Shown here: piece by piece, positions 26,155 to 36,553 of the stretch
Numbering within the stretch: position 1 is the first letter of the stretch
How the letters are laid out: every line of letters begins with the position of its first letter
Origin: Winogradskyella ursingii
Lineage (GTDB): Bacteria > Bacteroidota > Bacteroidia > Flavobacteriales > Flavobacteriaceae
Assembly (NCBI RefSeq): GCF_013403975.1
Contig: NZ_JABFDH010000002.1
Span: 558,001-622,000, forward strand
DNA: 64,000 nucleotides
Direction of reading: 5' to 3'
Program-made: the position numbers and the translations under genes
Notes under the pieces: model-generated
What the model saw: only the letters and a program-made list of their open reading frames with translations
Databases searched by the model: none
Told to the model about the DNA's origin: nothing

Positions 26155-26802
26155 ATGTTTCTCGAAAATACGGTAAATCATAAAGAACAATTTGGATGGA
26201 TTGAAGTGATTTGCGGATCGATGTTCTCCGGTAAAACCGAAGAATTAATCCGTAGGTTAAAGCGCGCAAAGTTCGCGCGCCAAAAAGTGGAAATCTTTAA
26301 ACCTGCTGTAGATACGCGTTATGATGACGAGATGGTAATTTCTCATGATGCCAACGAAATTAGATCTACGCCAGTACCTGCTGCTGCAAATATTCCAATT
26401 TTAGCAGATGGATGCGATGTAGTAGGAATTGACGAAGCTCAATTTTTTGATGATGAAATAGTCCGTGTGTGCAATGATTTAGCGAATAAAGGGGTTAGAG
26501 TTATTGTTGCTGGATTGGATATGGATTTTAAAGGTAATCCCTTTGGTCCAATGCCTTATCTTATGGCAACCGCTGAATATGTGACTAAAGTCCACGCTAT
26601 TTGTACTAAAACAGGAAACTTGGCGCAGTATAGTTTTAGAAAATCGGCAAGTGATGATTTGGTTTTGCTTGGTGAAGTCGAAGAATACGAACCATTGAGC
26701 AGAGCTGCCTATTATAAAAGTATGCTCCGCGAAAAAGTGAGACAGATCAAGGTCAAAGATGCCGAAGAAATTTCTTCTAAAGAAAAACAATCTGATGTCT
26801 AA
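26155..26802 (+). CDS. tdk: Thymidine kinase (type II)
   Basis: 215 residues. The P-loop is [18 protein letters not shown], followed by the Walker B-like [12 protein letters not shown] and [14 protein letters not shown], all typical of type II thymidine kinases, which phosphorylate thymidine in the salvage pathway. The lasso region that normally holds four zinc ligands (CxxC twice) reads [17 protein letters not shown] and [11 protein letters not shown], so only one of the four cysteines remains. The kinase residues look intact. The alr gene overlaps its stop by 8 bases. Confidence 0.93.
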   Translation: MFLENTVNHKEQFGWIEVICGSMFSGKTEELIRRLKRAKFARQKVEIFKPAVDTRYDDEMVISHDANEIRSTPVPAAANIPILADGCDVVGIDEAQFFDDEIVRVCNDLANKGVRVIVAGLDMDFKGNPFGPMPYLMATAEYVTKVHAICTKTGNLAQYSFRKSASDDLVLLGEVEEYEPLSRAAYYKSMLREKVRQIKVKDAEEISSKEKQSDV

Positions 26803-27901
26803 GGCGCAAGAAACCGTTCTGGAAATAGATTTAGGTGCACTGACACATAACTTCAACTATTTAAAATCGAAACTAAAGCGCGAAACTAAATTTTTGGCAG
26901 TCGTAAAGGCTTTTGCCTATGGTAGTGACTCGGTCTCTGTTGCAAAACACCTTCAGGATTTAGACGTAGATTACTTTGCCGTAGCCTACACTAACGAAGG
27001 AGTTGTGCTGAGAGATGCCGGTATTACGAAACCAATTTTGGTGCTTCATCCTTTACCATCGAGTTTCGAGACTATTATTGAGAGATGTTTAGAGCCAAGT
27101 TTGTACAATTCAAAAGTTTTAAATGAATTTATTGAAGTTGCATCAGCAAAACAGCAGCGTAATTATCCCGTTCATATCAAATTTAATACAGGATTGAATC
27201 GGCTTGGATTTTGGCAAACTGATGTGGATTATGTGGTTTCAAAATTGAAAGCTACCAGTTCCGTCGTTGCAAAATCTGTGTTTTCGCATTTAGCTGCAAG
27301 TGAGGATTTGGAAGAAAAAGATTTCACTTTAAATCAAATTGAAACATTCAAAAACATAGCCTCAAATTTCGAAAAACAAATAGGTTATAAACCTTGGCTA
27401 CATATATGCAATACTTCAGGAGTTGTAAATTTTTCTAATGCTCATTTTGATATGATACGTTGCGGTATAGGACTATATGGCTTTGGCAATTCAGCAAAAG
27501 AAGACGAAAACTTAAAACCCATTGCGAGTTTAAAATCTGTAATTTCTCAAATCCATAAAATTGAACCCAATGAATCCGTTGGGTACAATAGAGCCTATAA
27601 ATCCCATGGCTACCAAAAAACGGCTACAATACCAATTGGTCATGCAGATGGTATTTCTCGAATATATGGAAATGAAAAAGGCTTTGTCTTTGTAAATGAT
27701 AAAAAAGCACCAATAATAGGCAATGTTTGTATGGACATGATTATGGTAAATATCACGGATATTGATTGCAAAGAAGGAGATGAGGTAATTGTATTTGACT
27801 CTAATAAAAAAGCAGCAAATTTGGCTGAATCTGCCCAAACTATTTCTTATGAGATTATCACTTCAATCTCTCAACGAGTAAAGCGCCTGATTATAAAATA
27901 A
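26795..27901 (+). CDS. alr: Alanine racemase
   Basis: 368 residues of fold-type III PLP enzyme making D-alanine for peptidoglycan. The PLP lysine is Lys38 in [13 protein letters not shown], and the second catalytic base tyrosine is in [20 protein letters not shown] and [13 protein letters not shown] are family signatures. I chose the ATG at 26795 ([16 protein letters not shown]), which overlaps the tdk stop; an upstream in-frame start at 26759 would add twelve residues with no family match. Translational coupling to tdk is likely. Confidence 0.94.
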   Translation: MSKAQETVLEIDLGALTHNFNYLKSKLKRETKFLAVVKAFAYGSDSVSVAKHLQDLDVDYFAVAYTNEGVVLRDAGITKPILVLHPLPSSFETIIERCLEPSLYNSKVLNEFIEVASAKQQRNYPVHIKFNTGLNRLGFWQTDVDYVVSKLKATSSVVAKSVFSHLAASEDLEEKDFTLNQIETFKNIASNFEKQIGYKPWLHICNTSGVVNFSNAHFDMIRCGIGLYGFGNSAKEDENLKPIASLKSVISQIHKIEPNESVGYNRAYKSHGYQKTATIPIGHADGISRIYGNEKGFVFVNDKKAPIIGNVCMDMIMVNITDIDCKEGDEVIVFDSNKKAANLAESAQTISYEIITSISQRVKRLIIK

Positions 27902-27984
27902 CTACTCTCAAATTAAATTTGTGACTTTTTTAACTATTTTAGTGTCTAACTAACATAATCATTAACTATTTAAAACACTAAACT

Positions 27985-28389
27985 ATGTTAAAAGAATTTA
28001 AAGAATTTGCAATGAAAGGTAACCTTGTGGACATTGCAGTAGGTTTTGTAATGGGTGCCGCATTTAAAGAGGTGGTGTCATCGTTTACAGGAGGCATTGT
28101 ATCACCATTAATAGGTTTAATATTTGATGCGGATTTCAAGGAGTTGAGGTATAAGCTTGATGAAGGCGAACTAAACGATGCGGGCGAAATAATCGGAGAA
28201 GTTTGGTTAGAATATGGTACATTCTTAACCAATGTTATTGATTTTATAATCGTTGCATTTGTAATGTTTATGGTGGTAAAAGCAGTGAACAATATGAAGA
28301 GAAAAGAAGAGCCAGCTCCAGAAAAGCCATCAGGACCAACTGAAATTGAACTGTTACAGGAAATAAGAGACGAATTAAAGAAAAATTAA
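27985..28389 (+). CDS. mscL: Large-conductance mechanosensitive channel
   Basis: 134 residues. The N-terminal helix and first pore helix read KEFKEFAMKGNLVDIAVGFV, with the glycine- and alanine-rich pore segment GFVMGAAFKEVVSSF. The second membrane helix is NVIDFIIVAFVMFMVVKAVN, followed by the cytoplasmic helix ELLQEIRDELKKN. It forms a homopentamer in the inner membrane and opens under hypo-osmotic shock. It has its own terminator and a gap on both sides, so it is probably monocistronic. Confidence 0.96.
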   Translation: MLKEFKEFAMKGNLVDIAVGFVMGAAFKEVVSSFTGGIVSPLIGLIFDADFKELRYKLDEGELNDAGEIIGEVWLEYGTFLTNVIDFIIVAFVMFMVVKAVNNMKRKEEPAPEKPSGPTEIELLQEIRDELKKN

Positions 28390-28426
28390 TTTTAAGCGGT
28401 CACCGCTACACTATAATTATTTAACC

Positions 28427-28457
28427 AAACCCAGGCGTAAAGTCTGGGTTTTTCTTT
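28427..28457 (+). terminator. Intrinsic terminator after mscL
   Basis: The stem AAACCCAG / CTGGGTTT (8 bp) with a 9-base loop is followed by TTTCTTTT. A smaller hairpin AGCGG/CCGCT precedes it at 28395-28407. Confidence 0.8.
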
Positions 28458-28576
28458 TCATGATCAATTGAGATTTTTTACAATTTTCGGATCTAATTTT
28501 TAGCATATTTTTATAGCTGTTTCAACTATTTTCACTGATAATTATTTTAATTTTGTCAACTAAATTTTTTTGAAAG

Positions 28577-29566
28577 ATGAAAATTGCAATAGTTGGCGCA
28601 ACAGGATTAGTTGGTAGCGTAATGCTTAACATTTTGGAAGAACGTAACTTCCCTTTGGATGAATTGCTTTTAGTAGCTTCGGAACGTTCCGTTGGTAAAA
28701 AGATTAAATTTAAAGGAAAAGACCACGAGGTTATCAGTATTCCCGATGCCATTAGCAAACGTCCCGACATTGCTTTATTTTCGGCTGGTGGCAGTACCTC
28801 TTCAGAGTGGGCCCCAAAATTTGCAGAAGTTGGTACGACCGTTATTGATAATTCTTCAGCATGGAGAATGGACCTATCAAAAAAATTGGTGGTTCCAGAA
28901 ATCAATGCCAATCAACTTACAAAGGAAGATAAGATTATTGCTAATCCTAACTGCTCTACAATACAGATGGTTATGGCCTTGGCGCCGCTTCACAAAAAAT
29001 ACAAAATCAAACGTATTGTTGTTTCAACATATCAATCTGTATCGGGCACTGGAGTTAAAGCTGTTGAACAATTGGAAAACGAAATTTTAGGCAAAAAAGG
29101 TGAGATGGCCTATCCTTATCCTATTCACAAAAACGCCATTCCGCATTGTGATGTTTTTGAAGAAAACGGTTATACAAAAGAAGAAATGAAACTTGTCCGA
29201 GAAACGCAAAAGATATTAGACGACAGGACAATTGCCGTAACCGCAACTGCAGTTAGGATCCCAACAGCTGGCGGACATAGTGAAGCCGTAAACGTAGAGT
29301 TTGAAAACGATTTTGATATAAATGAAGTCCGAAAACTATTAAGCGAAACCGACGGTGTTACCGTTCAGGATAATTTGGATGTGAACACGTATCCAATGCC
29401 AATGTATGCCAATGGTAAAGACGATGTGTTTGTGGGCAGAATAAGACGTGATGGTTCTCAACCAAATTCATTGAACATGTGGATCGTAAGCGATAACCTT
29501 AGAAAAGGGGCTGCTACCAATACAATACAGATTGCAGAATACCTTATAAAACACGATTTAGCTTAA
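28577..29566 (+). CDS. asd: Aspartate-semialdehyde dehydrogenase
   Basis: 329 residues. The NADP-binding start is MKIAIVGATGLVGSVMLNIL, the catalytic cysteine is in NPNCSTIQMVMAL, and the catalytic histidine is in RIPTAGGHSEAVNVEF. It reduces aspartyl phosphate to aspartate semialdehyde on the way to lysine/diaminopimelate, threonine and methionine. Length and motifs fit the Gram-positive-like/Bacteroidota type. No other lysine or threonine gene is adjacent. Confidence 0.96.
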   Translation: MKIAIVGATGLVGSVMLNILEERNFPLDELLLVASERSVGKKIKFKGKDHEVISIPDAISKRPDIALFSAGGSTSSEWAPKFAEVGTTVIDNSSAWRMDLSKKLVVPEINANQLTKEDKIIANPNCSTIQMVMALAPLHKKYKIKRIVVSTYQSVSGTGVKAVEQLENEILGKKGEMAYPYPIHKNAIPHCDVFEENGYTKEEMKLVRETQKILDDRTIAVTATAVRIPTAGGHSEAVNVEFENDFDINEVRKLLSETDGVTVQDNLDVNTYPMPMYANGKDDVFVGRIRRDGSQPNSLNMWIVSDNLRKGAATNTIQIAEYLIKHDLA

Positions 29567-29602
29567 AGCTATTATCAGGTTTCATTTAAGATTTTTTTAA
29601 GG

Positions 29603-29630
29603 TTGTTAAAGTGTTTTTTGAGTACATTTA
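29603..29630 (+). promoter_or_regulatory. Probable promoter of the prolyl oligopeptidase gene
   Basis: TTG at 29603-29605, a 17-base spacer, then TACATTTA (seven of eight matches to TAnnTTTG), ending 29 bases before the chosen start codon at 29660. An upstream TTG-type start at 29603 would put the promoter inside the gene, which supports the ATG at 29660. Confidence 0.4.
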
Positions 29631-29659
29631 GATTCAAACTCATAATAATTATTCCAACC

Positions 29660-31825
29660 ATGAAAAAAATTCTAATAGGTGCATTGGCACTTACTGTTTT
29701 TATCGCTTGTAAAACCGACAAAAAAGAAGTGGCACAAATTAAAGTAGATTACCCAGAAACAAAGACCGTAGACACCATAACCAATTATTTTGGCACCGAG
29801 GTTAAAGATCCTTACCGCTGGCTAGAAGACGACCGAAGTGAAGAAACTATGGAGTGGGTAAAATCTCAAAATGAGGTTACTGGCAATTACCTGGACAATA
29901 TTCCTTACCGCGAAGAACTCAAAGAGCGATTATCGACACTATGGAATTACGAAAAAATTGGTGCTCCGTTCATTGAAGGCGATTACACCTATTTTTATAA
30001 GAATGACGGACTCCAAAACCAATATGTCATTTATAGATATAAAACTGGCGAAGACCCAAAGACAGCAGAGGTGTTTTTAGACCCAAATACCTTTAAGGAA
30101 GATGGAACTATTTCCTTAGGCGGATTGAGTTTTTCAAAAGACGGAAACACATTAGCTTATGCCATTTCAGAAGGAGGAAGCGATTGGAGAAAAATCCTGA
30201 TCATGAATGCCGAAACCAAAGAAATTGTCGAAGATACCATCATTGATGTAAAATTCAGCGGCATGTCATGGTACAAAAACGAAGGCTTTTACTACTCAAG
30301 TTATGACAAACCTGAAGGAAGTGAACTTTCAGCCAAAACAGACCAGCATAAACTATATTATCACAAATTAGGAACACCGCAAAATGAAGATGAATTAATT
30401 TATGGAGGTGAGCCTTCAGAAAAACATAGATATATAGGAGGAAGCGTTACAGAAGATGACAGATACTTACTAATATCAGCGAGTGTTTCAACTTATGGTA
30501 ACAAACTTTTTCTTAAAGATTTAACCAAACCCGATGGTAAATTAGTAACTATTTTAGACAACAACGACACCAATACTTATGTCATCGAAAACGAGGGTAG
30601 TAAACTATTTCTAGTGACTAATCTAGATGCACCTAACCAAAAGATTGTCACGGTTGATGCATCCAATCCAACACCAGAAAATTGGGTGGATTTTATACCA
30701 GAGACTGAAAATGTTCTAAGTCCATCAACAGGAGGTGGTTATTTCTTTGCAGAATATATGGTTGATGCAGTTTCAAAAGTGAAGCAATATGATTACAATG
30801 GTAAATTAGTACGTGACGTAGAGTTACCAGGCGTTGGTAGCGCAGGTGGTTTTGGAGCCAAAAAAGAAGACGATGTATTATATTATTCTTTTACTAATTA
30901 CACTACACCAGGTAGTATTTATAAATACGATATTGAAAACGGAACTTCAGAGTTGTTTCGTAAACCAAAGATAGATTTCAATCCAGAAAACTATGAGAGC
31001 AAACAGGTGTTTTATTCATCTAAAGACGGGACTAAAATACCGATGATTATCAACCATAAAAAAGGTTTAGAACTCGACGGCAAGAATCCAACAATTCTTT
31101 ATGGTTATGGAGGATTCAATATCAGTTTAACGCCTAGTTTTAGCATCACTAATGCCGTTTGGATGGAACAAGGTGGAATCTACGCAGTTCCCAATTTAAG
31201 AGGAGGTGGCGAATATGGAAAAGCATGGCACGATGCAGGTACAAAAATGAACAAGCAAAATGTATTTGATGATTTTATTGCAGCAGCAGAGTACCTTATC
31301 GAAAACAAATATACGTCTAGTGATTATTTGGCAGTACGTGGAGGCTCAAATGGAGGACTGTTAGTTGGAGCAACGATGACACAGCGTCCAGATTTAATGA
31401 AAGTAGCATTGCCAGCCGTTGGAGTATTAGATATGTTACGCTACCACACGTTTACCGCAGGTGCTGGTTGGGCGTACGATTATGGTACTGCAGATGACGA
31501 TGAGAAAATGTTTAACTACCTAAAAGGTTATTCTCCTGTGCATAATGTTAAAGAAGGTACAGAATATCCTGCAACTTTAGTTACAACTGGAGACCACGAT
31601 GATCGTGTTGTGCCTGCACATAGTTTTAAATTTGCAGCGGAATTACAGAGCAAGCAAACTGGTGACAATCCAACCTTAATCCGAATTGAAACCGATGCTG
31701 GCCATGGTGCAGGAACACCCGTAAGCAAAACTATTGAGCAGTATGCCGATATTTTTGGATTTACACTTTACAATATGGGATTTGAGGTATTACCGAGCAA
31801 AACCAATCAAAAAGTAAAAGGTTAA
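29660..31825 (+). CDS. Prolyl oligopeptidase (S9 family), predicted lipoprotein
   Basis: 721 residues. The chosen ATG gives a lipoprotein signal, [17 protein letters not shown], with the lipidated cysteine at residue 17. A seven-bladed propeller follows (about 75-430), starting with the family signature [20 protein letters not shown], and then the alpha/beta-hydrolase domain. The catalytic triad is visible: Ser in [12 protein letters not shown], Asp in [13 protein letters not shown], His in ETDAGHGAG. It should cut short peptides after proline in the periplasm or at the outer membrane. It ends in a strong terminator. Confidence 0.94.
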   Translation: MKKILIGALALTVFIACKTDKKEVAQIKVDYPETKTVDTITNYFGTEVKDPYRWLEDDRSEETMEWVKSQNEVTGNYLDNIPYREELKERLSTLWNYEKIGAPFIEGDYTYFYKNDGLQNQYVIYRYKTGEDPKTAEVFLDPNTFKEDGTISLGGLSFSKDGNTLAYAISEGGSDWRKILIMNAETKEIVEDTIIDVKFSGMSWYKNEGFYYSSYDKPEGSELSAKTDQHKLYYHKLGTPQNEDELIYGGEPSEKHRYIGGSVTEDDRYLLISASVSTYGNKLFLKDLTKPDGKLVTILDNNDTNTYVIENEGSKLFLVTNLDAPNQKIVTVDASNPTPENWVDFIPETENVLSPSTGGGYFFAEYMVDAVSKVKQYDYNGKLVRDVELPGVGSAGGFGAKKEDDVLYYSFTNYTTPGSIYKYDIENGTSELFRKPKIDFNPENYESKQVFYSSKDGTKIPMIINHKKGLELDGKNPTILYGYGGFNISLTPSFSITNAVWMEQGGIYAVPNLRGGGEYGKAWHDAGTKMNKQNVFDDFIAAAEYLIENKYTSSDYLAVRGGSNGGLLVGATMTQRPDLMKVALPAVGVLDMLRYHTFTAGAGWAYDYGTADDDEKMFNYLKGYSPVHNVKEGTEYPATLVTTGDHDDRVVPAHSFKFAAELQSKQTGDNPTLIRIETDAGHGAGTPVSKTIEQYADIFGFTLYNMGFEVLPSKTNQKVKG

Positions 31826-31844
31826 TTCTTATTAAAAAATAATC

Positions 31845-31879
31845 AAAGCCCACTCACACAAAATGAGTGGGCTTTTTTT
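31845..31879 (+). terminator. Intrinsic terminator after the prolyl oligopeptidase gene
   Basis: The stem AAAGCCCACTCA / TGAGTGGGCTTT (12 bp) is followed by a run of seven T. It lies 19 bases after the stop codon and insulates the ABC ATPase gene. Confidence 0.92.
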
Positions 31880-31895
31880 ACGCTATTTTTGAACT

Positions 31896-32807
31896 ATGCT
31901 TCAAATAAAAAATGTCTCTTTCGGATATACTAAAACCAAAATTTTAAAGTCGATTGACTTCAAAGTTGAAATAGGAAAAAATCTCGCTGTTATCGGGGAA
32001 AGTGGCTCAGGAAAAAGCACTTTACTCAAACTCATTTACGGAGAATTTGATTTGAATGAAGGCCAAATTTTTTGGAAGGAAAAAGAGATTCTCGGACCCA
32101 AATTTAATCTCGTAATCGGTTACGATTTTGTGAAATATGTTGCCCAGGAATTCGATTTGATGCCTTTTACAACGGTTGAAGAAAATATTGGTGAGTTCCT
32201 GTCTAATTTCTATCCTAAAAAGAAACAAAATCGCACCAAAGAACTCATAAAAATCGTCGAACTAGAAGATTTTACTAAAACGAAAGTAAAAAACCTTAGT
32301 GGTGGGCAAAAACAACGTGTAGCATTAGCGAGAGCTTTAGCAAAAGAGCCTGAGATTATATTATTGGATGAGCCATTTAGCCATATAGACAACTTCAAAA
32401 AACAATCGCTACGACGTAACATATTTAACTATTTAAAAGAAAATAACATCACTTGTATTGTCGCCACACACGACAAAAATGATGTGCTCGGTTTTTCAGA
32501 TGAAATTATTGTGCTGCATGATAAAAAAATTATAGCCAATGAAACACCTGAAAATTTATATAGAGTTCCAAAGTTGCCTTTAATTGCTTCGTTCTTTGGT
32601 GAATTTAATGTTATCGAGCCATATGGAATTGTATATGCACACCAACTTACAATAGTTGAAGATTCAGACTTAAAAGCCGTAGTAAAGCAATCTTATTTTA
32701 ATGGAAATTTTTGGTTGATTGAAGCAAATTATAATTCAGAATCTATTTTTATTCAGCATAAATTTGAATTAGAAAAAGGATTTGAAATTCATTTCAAAAT
32801 TCAATAA
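31896..32807 (+). CDS. ABC transporter ATP-binding protein without adjacent permease
   Basis: 303 residues. The ATPase core has Walker A GESGSGKSTLL, the Q-loop YVAQEFDLMPF, signature LSGGQKQRVALARAL, Walker B IILLDEPFSHID and the H-loop VATHDKND. The sequence resembles importer-type ATPases (PotA/OpuA-like). A C-terminal extension of about 90 residues (after GEFNVIEPYGI) has a TOBE-like beta-rich look, but the match is weak. No membrane or substrate-binding gene is beside it, and strong terminators or long gaps flank it, so its partner is elsewhere. Confidence 0.88.
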   Translation: MLQIKNVSFGYTKTKILKSIDFKVEIGKNLAVIGESGSGKSTLLKLIYGEFDLNEGQIFWKEKEILGPKFNLVIGYDFVKYVAQEFDLMPFTTVEENIGEFLSNFYPKKKQNRTKELIKIVELEDFTKTKVKNLSGGQKQRVALARALAKEPEIILLDEPFSHIDNFKKQSLRRNIFNYLKENNITCIVATHDKNDVLGFSDEIIVLHDKKIIANETPENLYRVPKLPLIASFFGEFNVIEPYGIVYAHQLTIVEDSDLKAVVKQSYFNGNFWLIEANYNSESIFIQHKFELEKGFEIHFKIQ

Positions 32808-32900
32808 AATTACATAATTTCAAAAAATACTTGCTTTTTTAAAAAAAAGTTAATACTTCGTATTAAGGGCTCGATTTTTCAGAAATTGAAAAAATAAATT

Positions 32901-32931
32901 TTGAAAAGTCAAAAATTAATCTAAATATTTG
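32901..32931 (+). promoter_or_regulatory. Putative promoter of the leader upstream of the TPR-RtcB genes
   Basis: TTG at 32901-32903 (preceded by TT), a 20-base spacer, and AATATTTG at 32924-32931, seven of eight matches to the Bacteroidota -7 element. It would start transcription near 32938, about 40 bases before the leader ORF and about 170 bases before the hairpin-plus-T-run at 33081-33111. Confidence 0.4.
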
Positions 32932-32975
32932 CACTGATTCCAATCAAAAAGGAAGTCGAATTAAATCTAAAAATT

Positions 32976-33050
32976 ATGAGTTTATTTATAACATATCAAA
33001 ACGATCCAAAAGGAATTCTACCTTTTGTGATGCTTCGTGATTGTCATTAG
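32976..33050 (+). CDS. Putative 24-aa leader peptide upstream of the TPR-RtcB genes
   Basis: A short ORF with an ATG start after an A/T-rich stretch typical of flavobacterial leaders. It runs from MSLFITYQND, through PKGILPFVM, to LRDCH and TAG. The 24 residues use 17 of the 20 amino acids (only Ala, Glu and Trp are absent) and 21 different codons, including three leucine codons and both ATA and ATT for isoleucine. Its last seven codons lie in a segment (33031-33048) that can pair with 33071-33088, the same bases that form the 5' arm of a terminator. A role in attenuation is my inference; the ORF is too short to judge by itself. Confidence 0.4.
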   Translation: MSLFITYQNDPKGILPFVMLRDCH

Positions 33051-33111
33051 ATAAACTTTTCAAATTTATAAATGAAAGATCCGAAGCAAGTAAAACTGTT
33101 TCGGGTTTTTT
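33031..33111 (+). promoter_or_regulatory. Putative attenuator: mutually exclusive antiterminator and terminator
   Basis: The terminator form is CCGAAGCA (33081-33088) with TGTTTCGG (33097-33104): 8 bp with one G-U pair, an 8-base loop, then G and TTTTTT. The alternative form pairs TGCTTCG (33031-33037) with CGAAGCA (33082-33088), extended by GAT with ATC, a T-G wobble, and CATT with AATG (33045-33048 with 33071-33074), with one bulge and a small internal loop. Both forms use 33081-33088, so they exclude each other. The upstream arm lies inside the end of the 24-aa leader ORF, the classic layout for ribosome-mediated attenuation. The base pairing is seen in the sequence; the regulatory role is inferred. 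Confidence 0.45.
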
Positions 33112-33170
33112 GTTTTCAGTCGTTAGCAAGTCTGCTAAACATTTCCAAAACAGTTAAAATAAAAGATCAA

Positions 33171-33200
33171 CGTCATGCTGAACTCGATTCAGCATCTCAT
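33171..33200. repeat. Dispersed palindromic repeat, ATGCTGAA/TTCAGCAT type
   Basis: CGTCATGCTGAA, CTCGA, TTCAGCATCTCAT: a palindrome framed by GTCAT and ATCTC like the ATTCCTGC type. A related, reverse-oriented copy with a longer loop is at 45191. It lies between the attenuator-like element and the TPR gene. Confidence 0.75.
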
Positions 33201-33230
33201 TGAATCAAAAAATTAAAAGTAATTTAAAAA

Positions 33231-33251
33231 GACCCTGAAACTAGTTCGGGG
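33231..33251. repeat. Short palindromic repeat, CCCTGAA/TTCGGGG type
   Basis: CCCTGAA, ACTAG, TTCGGGG: a 7-bp imperfect palindrome 10 bases before the TPR gene start. The type resembles other intergenic palindromes here, and it could fold at the 5' end of the TPR mRNA. Confidence 0.45.
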
Positions 33252-33261
33252 AAAGAAAACA

Positions 33262-33792
33262 ATGGACACGAATTTGTTAAACAATTACGTACTTAAAGCT
33301 ATAGATGCTTATCCATACGATTTAGAGGAAACTGTAGAAAATCTAAACTACGCCTTGTCTTACGAAGCTAATAATGCTTATGCTTTGTATTTAATGGGCC
33401 GTTTGCAAGCCGAGCAATTTGGCGATTTCGTAAAAGCAAAACAATATTTCGCTGAAGCTTTGGCAAACAAGATGGATTTTCAAAAAGTGTATTCAAAATA
33501 CATTTTGGTGCTCATCTGGAACGAGGATTACGAAGAAACCCAAAAGCTAATCGACTTTGCTTTTACTGTAAAAGGATTAGACAAAGGTTTGGTTCACACA
33601 TTGCAAGGACAACTTTTTGAGAATCTTCAAAAGTTTAAAAAGGCTTTAAAAGCACATAAAAAAGCAAAATTGTTTGGGTGTAACAGTGATTTTATCTGCT
33701 ATGTGGATTCAGAAATTTCAAGAATCAAAAACAAGATAAAATCAAAGAAAAAGGCATCCAAACGTAAAAAAAAGAAGAAAAATAAAAAATAA
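33262..33792 (+). CDS. TPR-like protein with polybasic tail, upstream of rtcB
   Basis: 176 residues. Residues about 1-150 are helical and contain TPR-like repeats: ALYLMGRLQAEQFGDFVKAK with the next helix YFAEALANKMDFQKVYSKYI, then VHTLQGQLFENLQKFKKALK with AHKKAKLFG. The last 20 residues are almost all Lys/Arg (a KSKKKASKRKKKKKNKK type tail), suggesting RNA or ribosome contact. No signal peptide. I do not recognise a named family. It lies 225 bases upstream of rtcB on the same strand, downstream of the attenuator-like leader. RtcB also ends in a polybasic tail, so the two may act on the same RNA. Confidence 0.75.
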   Translation: MDTNLLNNYVLKAIDAYPYDLEETVENLNYALSYEANNAYALYLMGRLQAEQFGDFVKAKQYFAEALANKMDFQKVYSKYILVLIWNEDYEETQKLIDFAFTVKGLDKGLVHTLQGQLFENLQKFKKALKAHKKAKLFGCNSDFICYVDSEISRIKNKIKSKKKASKRKKKKKNKK

Positions 33793-33845
33793 ATTTCACT
33801 ACGCAAAAGCATTGCGCAATAGCGTAAAATATTTGTAGTGTAATT

Positions 33846-33875
33846 AAAAAGAAGTCTTTGGAATCAGACTTTTTT
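33846..33875 (+). terminator. Weak terminator-like hairpin between the TPR gene and rtcB
   Basis: AAAAAGAAGTCT pairs with AGACTTTTTT around an 8-base loop, ending in a T-run, 54 bases after the TPR stop. Only about three of the pairs are G-C, so read-through into rtcB is plausible. An AATATTTG element at 33828-33835 just upstream could be a second promoter. Confidence 0.4.
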
Positions 33876-33928
33876 AAGTAGCGCTCTGCCAGACGCTGGA
33901 GCTGGTAGGGCTTAATGAAAAAATAACC

Positions 33929-35427
<1,499 letters not shown>

Positions 35428-35429
35428 AT

Positions 35430-35461
35430 AGAAAAGCGTGCTTTTGTTGCACGCTTTTCTT
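35430..35461. terminator. Bidirectional terminator between rtcB and the T9SS cargo gene
   Basis: A perfect 12-bp stem AGAAAAGCGTGC / GCACGCTTTTCT with a 7-base loop, starting two bases after the rtcB stop. A- and T-rich flanks on both sides suit termination from either direction, and the gene at 35485 is convergent. Confidence 0.9.
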
Positions 35462-35484
35462 AAATATATAATTGTGTAAACTTA

Positions 35485-36303
35485 TTAGTTTAAAACAAAT
35501 TTAAATGATTTGGTTTGTCCTTGTGCAGTAGTTTTACCCAAATAAATTCCCGTAGACAAATTTGAAACCGATAAAGATGCACTATTTGAGTTTAATTTCA
35601 CCTCTTTAACCTCTTTACCAGTTAAGTCGTAAATTTTTATGCCTTCCATCATTGCTGAAGAATTCAGATTGAGATTTTTAGAAGTGTCAACGAAGTAACT
35701 AAAATCATTGAATAAAAAGTCATCTACCCCTAAGGTTTGTTGACCCGTTAATATAGGCTCACCTGCGACGGAATTATAAGCATAATCTTTTATTACTAGA
35801 GACGTTCTATCCACCGCTAAATCCACACGTGCCCAACCATAATGTGAAGCACCCCCAATATCAATCACCAGACCTAAATAACCATCAGTAACACCACCGC
35901 ACCAAGCACTAGAGTAAGCACAAGCCGTGCCATAGTAAAGTGTGCCACCAGTCCCAATTAAGTTGTTGTTTGAATCAACGGTAACATCTGCCGCAAGATT
36001 AGAGGGATACGCAAAAGTAGCGGTAAATCCGACAAAACCATTAGGCCCAGCAACTGCGGTACCTGCAGAATTTAGTGGCGATAAAAATGCCCCATAGGCA
36101 TTATTAGATATTTGAAAATCCGCCACACTATTTGCATCAATGTCTAAGTTAACAAATTCTGTTCCACCTGGTGTCAAAGTCACATCAGCGATATCAGTAT
36201 AAACAATTTGCCCAGCAGCATCGGTCATGCCCATAACAGCCGCCGAGAGCGCTCCGTATTTTAAAAGTTTTCTAGATAAGTCTCCTTGTGTAGTTTTTTT
36301 CAT
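35485..36303 (-). CDS. Secreted protein with T9SS type A sorting domain
   Basis: 272 residues. The N-terminus (MKKTTQGDLSRKLLKYGALS, then AAVMGMTDAAGQ) is a long signal peptide. The middle is a beta-rich domain of about 150 residues (YTDIADVTLTPGGTEFVNLD, with HYGWARVDL) that I do not recognise as an enzyme. The C-terminal 75 residues form a por/type IX sorting domain: MEGIKIYDLTGKEVKEVKLN, LSVSNLSTGIYLGKTT and a final TKSFKFVLN. The protein is likely exported through the outer membrane by T9SS and anchored at the surface or released. Its promoter lies in the 100-base spacer before the divergent ORF at 36404. Confidence 0.87.
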   Translation of the reverse strand: MKKTTQGDLSRKLLKYGALSAAVMGMTDAAGQIVYTDIADVTLTPGGTEFVNLDIDANSVADFQISNNAYGAFLSPLNSAGTAVAGPNGFVGFTATFAYPSNLAADVTVDSNNNLIGTGGTLYYGTACAYSSAWCGGVTDGYLGLVIDIGGASHYGWARVDLAVDRTSLVIKDYAYNSVAGEPILTGQQTLGVDDFLFNDFSYFVDTSKNLNLNSSAMMEGIKIYDLTGKEVKEVKLNSNSASLSVSNLSTGIYLGKTTAQGQTKSFKFVLN

Positions 36304-36403
36304 ATTATTGAATTTTAAATTGGTTAAACACTATTTTGAGATTTTTTAAGATAATTTTAGCCTGAAAATAAAAACTAAATCTCTTAAAAACAAGTATTTA
36401 CAC

Positions 36404-36553
36404 GTGAAAAGTAAAAAAAACCTTAAAAAACCGTCTTTTACATTAGATAATTTTCCCTTAAGCAGCTCCTTAGGACTGTTAGCTTATGGTGATATTGCAT
36501 TTAAAATGTGGAGAAAAGTTAAAAAAGAATATAAAAAGAATGAGCCAAAATAA
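36404..36553 (+). CDS. Small basic protein (49 aa), GTG start, overlapping the phosphodiesterase fusion gene
   Basis: A small ORF beginning with GTG, reading KSKKNLKKPSFTLDNFPLS, then SSLGLLAYGDIAFKMWRKVK and KEYKKNEPK before TAA. It has basic ends and a short hydrophobic middle. Its final 14 bases overlap the ATG at 36540 of the large gene, a typical coupling geometry. The composition is protein-like and the frame stays open further upstream (to at least 36362) without an ATG. I do not recognise a family. It could set the translation level of the large gene or be a small membrane-associated partner. Confidence 0.5.
   Translation: MKSKKNLKKPSFTLDNFPLSSSLGLLAYGDIAFKMWRKVKKEYKKNEPK

Noticed and set aside
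28692-29090. 132-codon open frame inside asd
   Set aside because: It is a shifted frame of a gene with all catalytic motifs intact, and its peptide has no family features.
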